Source of the DNA: G963667915 sp965197385
Lineage (GTDB): Bacteria; Acidobacteriota; Vicinamibacteria; Vicinamibacterales; UBA823
Direction: 5' to 3'
NCBI GenBank assembly: GCA_965197385.1
Contig: CBDANA010000008.1
Coordinates: 496,001-560,000 of the forward strand
Length of the DNA: 64,000 nt
How positions within the stretch are numbered: the first letter of the stretch is position 1; each line of letters opens with the position of its first letter. The position numbers were made by a program, and so were the translations under genes. Positions 48,110 to 58,417 of this stretch are shown here, piece by piece. The notes below the pieces were generated by a model. The model had not been told where the DNA came from and did no database searches. It saw only the letters and a list, made by a program, of their open reading frames with translations.

Positions 48110-49772
48110 CCCCGGATTTCCGATTTGGCTGTGGTACCGCATCGGCAGACCAGTCGCCGCGCCTTGATTTCCGGGGCTCCGACGCAAGGAACCCCGCCAC
48201 GGAGGGTGACACCCTGTGGGTGAATGACAGCACGAGGCGTTTCGGTTCACGTTCAATGGCTTTCTGAAGGTCGCATTCCAGGGGTCGCGCATCACCTCCG
48301 ACGCCGGTCTCCTTCTGGTGCGCGAGTTGGATGAACGCCTGGGGCTGGCGACACTCATCGCCGAGCACCTGAGCGACTCCCGACAGGGCTTGCACACCCA
48401 GTTCAGCCTGGCGGATCTCCTGCGACAGTCGGTCTACAGTCGGCTCGCGGGCTACGAAGACCTGAACGATGCGGTGCGCGTGTCGGCGGACCCGACGTTT
48501 CGTCTCATCGGGGCGCCAACGCTCTGGGACCGCGGTGGCGCGCTGACCTCGCCGCTGCATTGGTTCGAGACTGAGCTGCTGACCCGAGAGGAGAAGCTCG
48601 TCGGGCTGATGGCCGTGAACCGGGAGGTGCTCGCACAGGCTGAGATGCCAACGCGCGCCGGCCGGATTGTGCTCGACATGGATTCGAGTGAGAGCCCGGT
48701 GCATGGGGCGCAGGAAGGGAGCGCGTACAACGGGCACTTTGAATCAGTCTGTTACCACCCGCTGTTTCTGTTCAACGAGCACGGCGACTGCGTGGCCGCC
48801 CCGCTGCGGCCCGGCAACGTGCATAGCGCCGACGATTGGGACGACCTGCTCGTGCCGGAAATTGACCGGCAGCAGGCGGAGGGTACGCGCGTGGCGTTCC
48901 GCGCGGACGCGGCGTTTGCCAAGCCGGAGATCTACGACGCGCTCGAGACGCGCGACGTGGACTATGTCATCCGCATGCCGGCGAACAAGAGCGTGGAGCT
49001 GGAAATCGAAGCCCTCCTCTTTCGTCCGCCGGGACGGCCGAGCCGCAAGCCCTTGGTGCGCTACAAGAGTTTCCGCTATCAGGCGAAGAGCTGGACCACG
49101 CCCAGACGGATTGTCGCCAAGGTGGAGCACCACCGAGGGGAGCTGTTCCCGCGCGTCGGCTTCATCGTGACCAAGATGGCCCTCCCGAGCCGCTCGGTCG
49201 TACGGTTCTACAACAAGCGCGGCACGGCGGAGCAATGGATCAAGGAAGGCAAGCAGGCCACCCACTGGACGCGGCTGTCGTGCCCTCGGTTCCGGGCGAA
49301 CGAAGTGCGCCTGCAACTGAGTGTCCTGGCCTACAACCTGGGCAACCTCTGGCGCAGATGGGTCCTGCCGCCGCGGGTCACGCGCTGGTCGCTCACGAGT
49401 CTCCAGCAGCGGCTGGTGAAAACCGGAGGCCGGCTGGTGAAGCATGCCAGGGACTACTGGCTCCTGCTGGCAGAAGGGCATCTGACCCGTCGGCTGTTCG
49501 GCGACATACTGCGGAGGATCTGGGCGCTGCCCGTGCCGGGAGGATAGCGGGCGACCGCTTCCCGAGGAACTCCGGCGAAGAAACGGCGCACGTGTGGACC
49601 AGTGTCTGAGAAATGCCGTGAAAACAGCGGCTCCAGTCGGTCGCACGTCAGCGCGGGCTGAGTGACAGTCTCTGGAGCTGGACGATTGTGCGACGAACAG
49701 AATTTCGTGCGCTCGGCGGCGGTCGGGTGTATAACGGTGCCCTCCGGGACAGGCAAAATGGAAATCCCGGTT
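48110..49772 (+). mobile_element. IS1380-like element
   Basis: Ends CCCGGATTTCCGATTTGGC (left) and, read inward, CCGGGATTTCCATTTTGCC (right), about 1.66 kb, directly adjoining IS3 copy B. The region after the transposase (49548-49772) is non-coding and is the part found as a relic at 37399-37605. Confidence 0.85.
48216..49547 (+). pseudogene. IS1380-family transposase with early TGA
   Basis: The family start M-G-E-x is seen as GTG GGT GAA at 48216, but codon 4 is TGA (48225-48227, likely once TGG). The frame then runs open: HEAFRFTFNGFLKVAFQGSR, ITSDAGLLLVRELDERLGL, GRIVLDMDSSESPVHGAQEG (Asp), RVAFRADAAFAKPEIYDAL (Asp) and RGTAEQWIKEGKQATHWTRL (Glu). A shorter product from GTG 48318 (409 aa) would lack the first 34 residues. 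Probably impaired. Confidence 0.8.
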
Positions 49773-49792
49773 TAAACTAGAATGGAAATATC

Positions 49793-50767
49793 GTGAAAAA
49801 GACCTCAATCGTGGTGGGGCTTCTTGTCGTGGCGCTCGGAGGCGTGCCGAGTCCGGCGCAAGGGCAGGGCTGGTATCTGGGGAGCGAACTGGGCGCGCAC
49901 GTGGTCCCGGCCCTGGGCATCACCGGGCTGTCCAACGACCGAGCGAGTGTGTGTGACGAGTTCATCAATCCGCAGTATGCAACGGTGACGCAGACGGCGG
50001 GATATGAAGCCTACAACTGCACGGGATCGGATCGCAGGGATGACTGGGTTAATCAGTTCGCCAGGGCCACGGGCTTGCAGGCCAGCTGGGTGCTGGGGTA
50101 TCGCTTCGGGGCCGACGCCTCTGGCCCGCGGTGGCGCCACGTGCGGACGGAGATGGAATACTTCTACCGCGCCACCGCCTACGACCAGACCGTCGCCGTG
50201 CCCGGCCTCAGCGCTGGCTCGGGCAGCGTCACCGCCGACAAGCTGAATCAAGAACTTCAGACGGCGACGGACTACCTCGGCGGTGTGACCTCGCACACCC
50301 TGTTCGCGAACCTGTATTGGGACGTTCGGACCCGCAGTCGGCTCACGCCCTATGTCGGCGTGGGTGTGGGGATCGGGTCGACGGCGGTGGCCTACGGCAG
50401 TCTGTGGTCGAGGAACGCGAATCCCACCGCGATTACCACCGGCGAGGGGCTGCCCAACGTGGACGAGATTCGCCAGAACCTGGCAGCCACGACAAGTAGT
50501 TTCCAGGGCATCCTGTCCGACAAGCTGGTCAGCCAGCAGGTGCTGGTCGGAGTGAACTATGCGCTCACCGAGGGTCTGTCGGTGGGTGTAAAGGGTCGCT
50601 GGGTCCACGGTGCGGCCTTCGAGAGTGACGACGCGCTCGTCTGGGATCCGCTGCGTAGTCACGTCCCCAATCTGCGCCGCGATGGGAGCGAACCCGTCTC
50701 GGGGCAGCTGCTGACTGACGCCAGCACGCTCTGGGATGTGGGCCTGAGTCTCACGTACCACTTCTAA
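49793..50767 (+). CDS. Outer-membrane beta-barrel protein
   Basis: 324 aa. The signal peptide is MKKTSIVVGLLVVALGGVPS with a cleavage site after PAQG. The body consists of alternating strands with many Tyr, Gly and Val (GWYLGSELGAHVVPALGITG, YVGVGVGIGSTAVAYGSLW, VLVGVNYALTEGLSVGVKGR) and ends with a terminal Phe (LSLTYHF), the BAM recognition signature. It resembles OmpA/opacity-type porin-like barrels; the ligand is unknown. The GTG start follows GGAAA and lies 20 bp past the IS1380 end. Confidence 0.85.
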   Translation: MKKTSIVVGLLVVALGGVPSPAQGQGWYLGSELGAHVVPALGITGLSNDRASVCDEFINPQYATVTQTAGYEAYNCTGSDRRDDWVNQFARATGLQASWVLGYRFGADASGPRWRHVRTEMEYFYRATAYDQTVAVPGLSAGSGSVTADKLNQELQTATDYLGGVTSHTLFANLYWDVRTRSRLTPYVGVGVGIGSTAVAYGSLWSRNANPTAITTGEGLPNVDEIRQNLAATTSSFQGILSDKLVSQQVLVGVNYALTEGLSVGVKGRWVHGAAFESDDALVWDPLRSHVPNLRRDGSEPVSGQLLTDASTLWDVGLSLTYHF

Positions 50768-50892
50768 AGCGGGACGCTGGTTGCCGGCTCGCCGCCACCC
50801 CCTTCCACGGCGAGGGCCACCGTAAAGCGCGCCTCGTCGCCAGCAAGGGTGCCGACCGGCAAGGATGCCCCTTAAAACATCGGAATTAGGAC

Positions 50893-51111
50893 GCCCATTC
50901 GGATTTGCGGGTGTACTACGACGTTCTCAACGACTCGCGCTGGACGCCGTTCGCCGGCGCCGGCATCGGCTGGGCGGCAACGGAGTTGAACTACTACCTC
51001 CAGTTCATCCGCACACCTGAAGCGGAGTACCTGCAGGTCGAATTCGACCCGGACTGGCCGAACGTGGCCAAGCGCGCCGCCGCGGGCCGGCTTCGGCCTA
51101 CCTCGCGTTGA
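50893..51111 (+). pseudogene. Fragment of a second beta-barrel protein
   Basis: Reads VYYDVLNDSRWTPFAGAGIG, WAATELNYYLQFIRTPEAEY, then ends in unrelated residues. Without a start, a signal or a C-terminal Phe it is a relic, perhaps of a tandem paralogue of the barrel gene upstream. From 51112 to 51280 a further fragment (FFVWGLFPVGVYLVAAVATR) looks like part of a membrane protein. Confidence 0.6.
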
Positions 51112-51280
51112 CACCGCGCTTCTTCGTGTGGGGGTTGTTTCCGGTCGGCGTGTATCTCGTGGCCGCGGTTGCGACCCGACAGAACCACAGAGAGCTGGGC
51201 GCGGCGCTGGTTGCAACGAATGCCGTGGTGAGTTCAAAGGGTCGATGCAACGCGATGAATGATCACAGCAAGGAGGGATC

Positions 51281-52317
51281 ATGGGTCGCGTTCGTCGTCC
51301 ACGGATGTCAGCAAGAGAGAAGGTGGAGCTGTGGAAGCGGTGGAAGCGAGGTGAGTCGCTCAGCGACATCGGTCGGGCACTCGGTCGGATCCCGGGAGCA
51401 GTTCACCACGTCGTGTCAGCCCGTGGGGGTATCCCGCCGCCGTCACGGACCCGGTCGCGACGCTCGCTCACCCTGACGGAGCGGGAGGAAATCTCCAGGG
51501 GCTTGGCCCGGGGCTACTCCGTGCGCCTGAGTCGAGCGCCATCGACGATCAGCCGGGAGGTGCGACGGAACGGTGGCCGACGGCAGTACCGTGCGTCCGT
51601 TGCCGACGCGCGTGCCTGGGACCGAACTCGGCGTCCGAAACCCTGTCGGCTCGCCCTCTCGCCGTTGCTCCGTGCCCTGGTGGCTGAGAAGCTGGCGGCA
51701 GACTGGTCCCCACAGCAGATCGCCGGGTGGCTCAAACGGACCTTTCCGAAGGATCCTTGTTTGCACGTGTCGCACGAGACGATCTATCTCAGTCTCTTCG
51801 TGCAGAGTCGCGGGGTGCTGAAGAAAGCCCTGAACGCCCACCTTCGCCGTCGGCGACGGATGCGTCGGTCCAAGCACGCCAGCACGGCGGGCCAGTGCCG
51901 TGGTCAGATCATCGACGCCGTCTCGATTCGAGAGCGTCCGGCGGAGGCAGCGGATCGGGCCGTGCCCGGCCACTGGGAAGGCGACTTACTGACCGGGGCT
52001 CGCAACTCACACATCGCCACGCTCGTCGAGCGCCACTCGCGCTTCCTGCTCTTGATTCGTCTGGCTGGCAAAGACACCGCCAATGTCGTGCGGGCGCTGG
52101 CCAACGCCGTTCGCACGCTCCCGAAGGGGTTGATGGCGTCTCTGACGTGGGACCGTGGGACCGAATTCGCCTCGCACAAGCGCTTCACGGTCGCCACGAA
52201 CGTGAAGGTGTACTTCTGCGACCCGCAGAGTCCATGGCAGCGAGGTACGAACGAGAACACCAACGGCTTGTTGCGGCAATACTTCCCCAAAGGAACAAAC
52301 CTCTCGACCTACACGCA
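51281..52317 (+). pseudogene. IS30-family transposase type B, 3'-truncated
   Basis: A different IS30 lineage from type A. It has MGRVRRPRMSAREKVELWKR, the helix-turn-helix RLSRAPSTISREVRRNGGRR, GHWEGDLLTGARNSHIATLV (Asp), LTWDRGTEFASHKRF (Asp) and NENTNGLLRQYFPKG (Glu). The C-terminus is cut after NLSTYT, where the IS3 fragment begins at 52318. The catalytic core is complete, but the element's right end is lost. Confidence 0.85.
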
Positions 52318-52644
52318 TGAATCGTACCGGGTTTCTCGGAGACCGAATTCGTTGAATCAGGCCACCTCAGCCTGCTCATAGTACTGCGCCTCGAACTCTG
52401 CTGGTGGAATGTCCCCGAGCGGCCCCAACAGTCGTCGTGTGTTGAACCAGTCCACCCACGTCAAGGTGGCGAACTCCACGGCCTCGAGGGTGCGCCACGG
52501 GCCCTTCCGTCGAATTACCTCCGTCTTGTACAAGCCGATCACCGATTCGGCGAGGGCATTGTCATAGGCATCGCCTTGGCTGCCGACCGACGGCGCGATG
52601 CCGGCGTCCACGAGGCGATCCGTGTACCGCATCGAGAGATATTG
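52318..52644 (-). mobile_element. IS3 type A, copy D fragment
   Basis: The right-hand end and last 95 codons of orfB (52357-52641, ending EAQYYEQAEVA), stopping exactly at the TTG (52642-52644) where IS30 copy 2 starts. The junction is identical to copies B and C. Unlike copy B, its Trp codon in TWVDWFN is intact. The other side of this IS3 copy is gone. Confidence 0.9.
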
Positions 52645-53957
52645 GCCGGTTTCAAGGGGTCGTCGCAACACGTCCTCACTGGTGTGAGAGTAGCAGTTCG
52701 TTGAAGGCTTCGGATGGCGTTCTCCAACCGAGAGTCTTCCGCGGTCGGCGGTTGAGTGTGGCCGCGACAGCAGCAATGTCGCTCGCACGATGCCTATGGA
52801 GGTCAGTCCCTTTGGGGAAGTACTGGCGCAGCAGGCCGTTGGTGTTCTCGTTCGTGCCGCGCTGCCACGGACTGCGGGGGTCGCAGAAGAAGACGTGCAG
52901 CCCAGTGTCGATACGCAGTTGGGCGTGCTGTGCCATCTCCGCGCCTTGGTCCCAGGTCAGTGACCGACGTAGCTGATCAGGAAGCGTCGCGAGCGTCGAC
53001 GTGATCGCATCGCGGACGGCTTCGGCGCCATGCCCCGCAAGAGCCGGACCGTTCTTGACCCTGAGTCGGCCACGGTCGGCCATGCGAGGCAGGTGGAGCA
53101 GCATCGTGAATCGGGTGGTGCGTTCGACCAATGTGCCGATCGCGGAACTGCCAAGTCCGATGATCAGGTCGCCTTCCCAGTGTCCAGGAACCGCTCGGTC
53201 CTTGGCCTCGGCGGGCCGCTCGCTGATCATGATGTCGGAGCCCACAAACTCCTTGCCGCGACCACGGCGGCGAGCCCTCGGCACGCGTAGCGCCCGCCCG
53301 GTGCGCAAGCACGCCGTCAGCTCGCGGCGCAGTGCCCCCCGCCCCTGGATGTACAGCGCTTGGTAAATCGCCTCGTGCGAGACCCTCATCGATTCATCGT
53401 CTGGATACTCGGTCCGGAGCCGATGGGCGATCTGCTGCGGGCTCCACGATGTCGCCCAATGTCGGTCCTGGCGGCGGCCATGACGTCGACCACTCCAGGA
53501 GCCCACGTTTGGGCCAGGCGCGGGCGTCCCATCCTCAGCCATCACCGTGCCGGCGAGGTGGTCCTGCACGTAGCTCCTGAGCCGATCGTTCGCGGCCAGC
53601 TTGGCTATCTTCGGGCGCTTGGCACGTCGGTCGCTGTGCCACTGCGCAGTCGACGCCCGATACGCCAGACCGCCGCTCCGAGTCGCCGCGTTGCGACGCA
53701 GCTCACGTGAGACAGTCGACGGGGCTCTCCGGAGCCGACGGGCAATGTCGCGCACCCCGGCGCCCTGAGCTCTCAGGATCGCGATCTCTTCCCGCTCCGC
53801 GAAGGACAGGGAGCGAGCTGATCGGGGCGCCAAGCTGATCGGCGGCATACCACCGCCCTCACGGAACCAACGACCACCCACGGGCGGCGACACGCCGCAG
53901 GACACTGCGGCATCCTCACTCGACAGCCCCCGGGTGATCGCCTTCCAGAACCGTTGC
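52645..53957 (-). mobile_element. IS30-like element type A, copy 2, truncated
   Basis: The left end is the same as copy 1. Homology stops at about 53957, inside the transposase start, so the right end is lost and the DNA switches to an AT-rich stretch. Confidence 0.88.
52676..53957 (-). pseudogene. IS30-family transposase (copy 2), N-terminus lost
   Basis: The core is intact, including the Trp missing in copy 1 (DPRSPWQRG) and the C-terminus TPSEAFNELLLSHQ. The first 35 or so residues beyond QQRFWKAITRG are absent because of the truncation at 53957. A product from an internal GTG (53905, 409 aa) is possible but would lack part of the N-terminal domain. Confidence 0.85.
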
Positions 53958-54270
53958 TGTGCGCGAGGCGGCGCGGCGGCGGTGCCGTCATCGATCGATT
54001 CTCGCGCTTTTCACTATACAGTTAACTATACACATTAAGTTAGGAATATACCGGACGTCGTGGTACCACGTCAAGACGCCAGCCAGTTATTAACACGTTT
54101 TACTAACGTATTTTACATGAACATGGTTGGACACCATGGGAATACGTAGGGCCATGATAGATGGTGGACGCCGTCTCCACCATTTAACTCTTGTCCTGTC
54201 AATCAGTTAGTCATCTGGGATCGACCCGTCTCCAATATGTCTCCAACAGCGGGGACATCTAGCCGCGCCC
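53958..54270. other. AT-rich non-coding stretch
   Basis: About 310 bp, much richer in A and T than the rest of the window from roughly 54005 to 54200 (for example ACTATACAGTTAACTATACA). No coding frame, no clear IS end. ATAG/TTAAC-like words recall scattered element ends but do not form a convincing pair. It lies between the truncated IS30 copy and a chain of gene fragments. Confidence 0.6.
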
Positions 54271-54408
54271 CGGATCAAGCGACAGATACTCCAAGCGGCC
54301 GCGGCGTGCATCGCCGCCGACCGGAAGATTACCATTGCTGAGGCGGAGTTACTGAGAGCGATGTCTGCGTCGTTGGGCTGTCCTATGGCCCCGCTCCTAT
54401 CTACGTGA
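54271..54408 (+). pseudogene. C-terminal relic of an M48-type peptidase
   Basis: 45 codons: RIKRQILQAAAACIAADRKI then TIAEAELLRAMSASLGCPMA, ending at TGA 54406. I recognise this as the C-terminal tail following M48 metalloprotease domains in acidobacterial-type proteins. The HExxH part is absent. Confidence 0.45.
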
Positions 54409-54481
54409 GCTACCCTCGTTCCGGGCGCAGGGCAACAGATCGTGCGGGGCTCCTCGTGCTCGCGAACTCACTCCTGGCCTT

Positions 54482-54622
54482 GCCGTGCTGTACATGGCCG
54501 ACGAGAATCAACTATCAGAGGCCGTGCGTCAGGGTGTGGCGAAAACCGGCAATCCGTACCTGATGAAATCCTTTGATCGCAAGTACCTGCTCCTGAAGGT
54601 GCGGGCGGCGCTGAAGGGCTGA
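54482..54622 (+). pseudogene. C-terminal relic of a response-regulator receiver domain
   Basis: 46 codons: AVLYMADENQLSEAVRQGVA then NPYLMKSFDRKYLLLKVRAA, ending ALKG. The VLYM strand, the Lys before a SF/PF and the final helix LLLKVRAAL fit the end of a CheY-like fold. The phosphorylated Asp part is missing. Confidence 0.45.
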
Positions 54623-54642
54623 GAGGGTCCAGGCGGCCATCT

Positions 54643-55344
54643 ATAATCGACCTTGGCATCGTCGTCGCGTACTTCGTCATCATTTTCGTCATCGGCCTGC
54701 GCGCGCGAGCCGACGCCGGCGTGGGTCCCGAGGAGTATTTCCTCAGCTCACGCTCGTTGCGGTGGCCGTCCATCGCGATGTCCACGATCGCGACGAACGT
54801 CGAGGCCGGCCATTTCCTCTCCGTAACCGGCGCGGCCTATGTCGACGGATTGGCGCAGGGGAACTTCGAGCTCAACGCGATCTTCGGCATCGTGATCGCC
54901 GCTTTCTTTTTCGTCCCCCCTCTATCTCCGACTCAAGGTCGTCACGATCAGCCAGTTCTTCGAACAGCGCTTCGGGCCGCGGATCGCGTTGGTGTATGCC
55001 CTGTTGATGATTGTGCTCTACGCACTGCTCTACCTCGGCACGGCGCTGTTCTGGGCGGCGTACGCGCTTGATGGCCTCTTCAACGAGATGGTGGCGTGGA
55101 TCAGCGACCGGGAAGCGGTGCGGCTCACGGTCCTGATCATCGCCCTGGGAAGTTTCTCAGCGGTCTACACCTATCTTGGCGGATTGCGTGCCGTGGTCCG
55201 GACCGACATCGCCCAGTGTGTCTTGCTCCTCGGGGGCGGACTCATCACAGTCTCGATCGCCGTGCATCAGCTGGGCGGCTGGTCGGCGCTTTTCGGCACG
55301 ACAGAACACCTCATGCACCTGCACCTCCCCCGGGACCACGCGAC
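54643..55344 (+). pseudogene. Sodium:solute symporter, truncated and frameshifted
   Basis: N-terminal half of an SSS/SGLT-type transporter: DLGIVVAYFVIIFVIGLRAR, GPEEYFLSSRSLRWPSIAMS, TNVEAGHFLSVTGAAYVDGL, then after an extra C in a run of C near 54918 the frame shifts to LYLRLKVVTISQFFEQRFGP and FSAVYTYLGGLRAVVRTDIA. It is cut at 55345 by the IS3 type B element. Six or so membrane helices are recognisable. Confidence 0.8.
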
Positions 55345-55353
55345 TGTACGTCG

Positions 55354-56394
55354 TCAGACCAGAGTGGACCAATGAGCGTGTTTTACAAGAGAGACCTTTC
55401 GCCGGTTGACCGCTCCACGCGGCGTGTGTAGATTCTCCCGTTTTCGTTGTGCCAGTGTCCTCCGTTTGATCTGGTCGCGTCGCGCGAGGATCACCGGCCG
55501 TCGCCCGTGATAGACGTCGGCCGGCGTCACGTTGTCCAGCGCCTCATGCAGCCGTCGATGGTTGTAGTCGTCGACGAACCGCGCGATGGCCCGTTCGAGT
55601 TCCCACGGGCTGTAGTATTTCTCGAGTTTCACCACGTTCTTCATCGACCGGTGATACCGCTCGATCTTGCCCTGGGTCATCGGATGATACGGCGCCCCAC
55701 GCGTGTGTGCGATCTTGTGGGTTTCCAGATACTCCGCCAGCTCCCCCGAGACGTAACACGGCCCGTTGTCGCTCAAGAGCCGCGGCCGATGGACCACCAG
55801 GACTCGGTCGAGCCCCGTCTTGGCCCGGGCCAGGTCCAGCGTCTCCATCACGTCGGCGGCTTGCATCGACGTCCGGAGCATCCAGGCGATGATGTAGCGC
55901 GCGTAATCATCCAGCACCGTCGACAGGTAGTACCAGCCCCAGCCAACCACCTGCAGATAGGTGAAGTCGGTCTGCCAGAGCTCGTTCGGCCGACGGGTCG
56001 GATGCCGGAACGACTTCGCTGCCGACAGCACGATGAAGGCTGGGCTCGGAATCAGGTCATAGGCCTTGAGGATGCGATAGACGCTCGATTCCGACAGAAA
56101 ATGGCCCTCCCGGTCGGTCAGCTGCCAGGCCAGCTCCCGCGGCGACCGTTCGGGATCCGCCAACGCCGCCTCCACCACGCGCTGCCGCACCCGTGGCGGA
56201 ATCCGGTTCCAGTAGCGGCGCGCCGCCGAGGGCTTCGACTGGAGTCCCGCTCGCCCCCGTTCGGCGTAGCGGTGATACCAGACGTAGAACGTGGACCGAT
56301 TCACCTGCAGCTCCCGTAACGTCTGCCGCACGGGCAGGTCGGAGCCCTCAACGAGCCGGATGACCTCGTACTTCTCGGCGGCGGTCCGTCTCAC
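55354..56394 (-). CDS. IS3 type B OrfB transposase
   Basis: 346 aa, complete. Helix-turn-helix-like N-terminus (LRELQVNRSTFYVWYHRYAE), then the integrase core with WQTDFTYLQVVGWGWYYLST (Asp), VVHRPRLLSDNGPCYVSGEL (Asp) and HPMTQGKIERYHRSMKNVVK (Glu). Overlaps orfA by 4 bp, so it is translated by coupling or a frameshift. Confidence 0.92.
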   Translation of the reverse strand: MRRTAAEKYEVIRLVEGSDLPVRQTLRELQVNRSTFYVWYHRYAERGRAGLQSKPSAARRYWNRIPPRVRQRVVEAALADPERSPRELAWQLTDREGHFLSESSVYRILKAYDLIPSPAFIVLSAAKSFRHPTRRPNELWQTDFTYLQVVGWGWYYLSTVLDDYARYIIAWMLRTSMQAADVMETLDLARAKTGLDRVLVVHRPRLLSDNGPCYVSGELAEYLETHKIAHTRGAPYHPMTQGKIERYHRSMKNVVKLEKYYSPWELERAIARFVDDYNHRRLHEALDNVTPADVYHGRRPVILARRDQIKRRTLAQRKRENLHTPRGAVNRRKVSLVKHAHWSTLV

Positions 56395-56753
56395 GTACCG
56401 ACCTCCGAGTCGAAGGCCGTCACGTTTTTTTTCAACAGTCGATTCTCGAGCACCATCTCGGCCACGACCTGCTTGAGCCGGCCGTTCTCTTGGCGCAGGT
56501 CGGTGACTTCACTCGACGTCGCTTCGCGGGTCGTATCCCCAACCAGCCGTTTCTTCCCGGCTTCGAGGAACTCCTTGCTCCACCGGTAGTAGAGATTCGG
56601 GTTCAGGCCCTCGCGGCGACAGAGCGTCGCTATGCTCTCTTCGCCTCGCAGCCCCTCGAGAACGATCTGGATCTTTTCTTCGGCTGAGAACCGGCGCCGC
56701 GTCTTCCGCCGGATGTCTTGCACCACTTTCTCTGCTGACTTCGCCTTGCTCAT
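56391..56753 (-). CDS. IS3 type B OrfA
   Basis: About 120 aa from ATG 56753 (MSKAKSAEKVVQDIRRKTRR), with a good AGGAGG upstream; the in-frame start at 56777 is less likely. Helix-turn-helix EESIATLCRREGLNPNLYYR and a C-terminal zipper LRQENGRLKQVVAEMVLENR. Binds the element ends. Confidence 0.9.
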   Translation of the reverse strand: MSKAKSAEKVVQDIRRKTRRRFSAEEKIQIVLEGLRGEESIATLCRREGLNPNLYYRWSKEFLEAGKKRLVGDTTREATSSEVTDLRQENGRLKQVVAEMVLENRLLKKNVTAFDSEVGT

Positions 56754-56830
56754 GAGGACCTCCTCCTCTGGCGGCAAAGTCTCTCTTATTTCTAGGCCTC
56801 ACGTGGTCCACAATGGTCTGAACCCATGCA

Positions 56831-57486
56831 CTCATGGCCACGGTCGGTCCGTACCAGATGCATCCGAAACGGAAACTTCTTGATCACGTAGTCGAGGCAG
56901 TGCCTGGCGTTCTTCTGGGTATGGCGCGTGTAGACCTTCAACGCTCGGATGCGTGTCGCGTCATCAATGGCCGTGTACTGATATCGCCGCGTCGCCCGCC
57001 CGTCTTTCCCGACGAGCTTCAGGAACGTGACGTCAACCTGCACGTGGTGCCCAGGGACCTGCTTGGCGTACCGGTGCGTGTGCCCCGCTCGTCGCCCGAC
57101 GCGACTGGGTAAGCGCTTCAGGCCGTGGCGCCGGAGGAGGCGGTAGACCCCGGCTTCGAAATCGTGCTGCCGTGATAGCGCTCGAGATACCAAACGATGC
57201 GGATGGGGCCGAGGTGAGACGTGCGGTGGAGATGAAGGACCTTCTCGACGATGGCGGGGGGCGTGCGGAGCCGGGGGGTGTACGGGCACGGCTTCTGGGT
57301 GACCAGGCCCTCATCCCCATGGGTCTCATACGCCTTCTTCCAGACGTAGAACCCTGACCTTGCGACGCCGAAGTAGCGGCAGGTCTTTCGCACGTTGCCG
57401 ATCCGCGCCGCGTGCTCCAAAACCCGTTTCTTGCGCCGAATGTCCCGCTGAGCTTTGTTCATGACCGACCTCCAGATTCTGGACAC
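56831..57486 (-). pseudogene. IS481-family transposase, truncated and frameshifted
   Basis: The N-terminus from 57486 (MNKAQRDIRRKKRVLEHAAR, TCRYFGVARSGFYVWKKAYE) breaks near 57150. The core continues in another frame (YAKQVPGHHVQVDVTFLKLV, YTAIDDATRIRALKVYTRHT) and stops at VRTDRGHE, where the IS3 type B end begins at 56830. The palindromic GGACACATTGTGTACCC at about 57490-57510 is probably its outer end. The 57511-57598 gap holds nothing visible. Confidence 0.8.
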
Positions 57487-58075
57487 CTACGGGTACACAA
57501 TGTGTCCAGCGAGGTCGGAATTTCCTACACCCGGACGTTGCAGAAATACGTCAGGGTGAGGAGTTTTAGATGATTCGTTCTCGAGCCGCTCGACACCCGT
57601 GACACCCGACGGGGTTAGTCGGTCCGGCGCGGGCGCTCTTGAGGCAGTCTTTCACTATCACGACGCGACGAAGCATTCCTTCCAGGGTCACGCCAGAGGA
57701 CCAGGGTTTCTGGACTGGGCCACGCAACCGGACCCGTTTCGCCGCTATCACGGCGCTCGACTGATTCCGCTGGAACAGATCCCGGTGACGGACGCACCGC
57801 TGTATGACGAGGCGTTCGTTCACGGTCGCATCACACCTGCGCCGGTCACCCGGCGGAGCCTCTCGCAACTGTTCTACGACAGTTTGGCGATATCGGCCTG
57901 GAAGAGTACGGGGACGGTCAGTTGGGCCCTCCGTGTGAATCCCTCCAGCGGCAATTTGCATCCCACCGAGGCCTATCTGATCTGTGGGCCAATCATCGAT
58001 CTCCACGACACACCGATGGTGTGTCATTACGCACCGAAGGAGCACTGAATCGTACCGGGTTTCTCGGAGACCTCA

Positions 58076-58417
58076 TTGCTTGGGAGGATGGGGTCTATGG
58101 GACGTCCAAGTCGGTTTTCTCCGGAAGTGCGCGAACGTGCCGTCCGGATGGTCGAGGAGCACCGAGAGGCCCACGCCTCAGAGTGGGCGGTGCTGCAGTC
58201 GGTGGCGCCGAAGCTCGGCTGCACGGCGGAGACGCTGCGGAAGTGGGTGCGGCAGGCGCAGCGTGATGCTGGGCATCGGCCGGGCCTGACGACGAGCGAG
58301 CGGGAGCGGTTGAAGGAGCTGGAGCGCGAGGTCCGTGAGCTGAAGCGGGCGAATGAGATCCTGCGGAAAGCGTTCGCGTATTTCGCCCAGGCGGAGCTCG
58401 ACCGCCGGAGGACGTAG
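58076..58417 (+). CDS. IS3 type A OrfA (copy C)
   Basis: 113 aa, same sequence as the copy B OrfA (MGRPSRFSPEVRERAVRMVE, GCTAETLRKWVRQAQRDAGH). Intact, followed 5 nt later by orfB. Confidence 0.9.
   Translation: MLGRMGSMGRPSRFSPEVRERAVRMVEEHREAHASEWAVLQSVAPKLGCTAETLRKWVRQAQRDAGHRPGLTTSERERLKELEREVRELKRANEILRKAFAYFAQAELDRRRT

Larger units (their letters stand above)
55345..56830 (-). mobile_element. IS3 type B element, apparently intact
   Basis: About 1486 bp. Ends TGTACGTCGTCAGACCA and, read inward, TGCATGGGTTCAGACCA, with a shared TGGACCA a few bases further. It carries orfA and orfB with no lesions. Flanks GAC and CTC do not match, so one side may have been rearranged. It separates the symporter relic from an IS481 relic. 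Confidence 0.85.

Noticed and set aside
48225..48227. TGA at codon 4 of the IS1380 transposase as Sec or frameshift site
   Set aside because: No Cys is expected there and no slip motif is present; TGG to TGA is the simple explanation.
57599..58048. Intact 149-aa nitroreductase
   Set aside because: The stop is the first codon of the IS3 element, and the frame continues on the far side of the insertion; it is the 5' part of a split gene.
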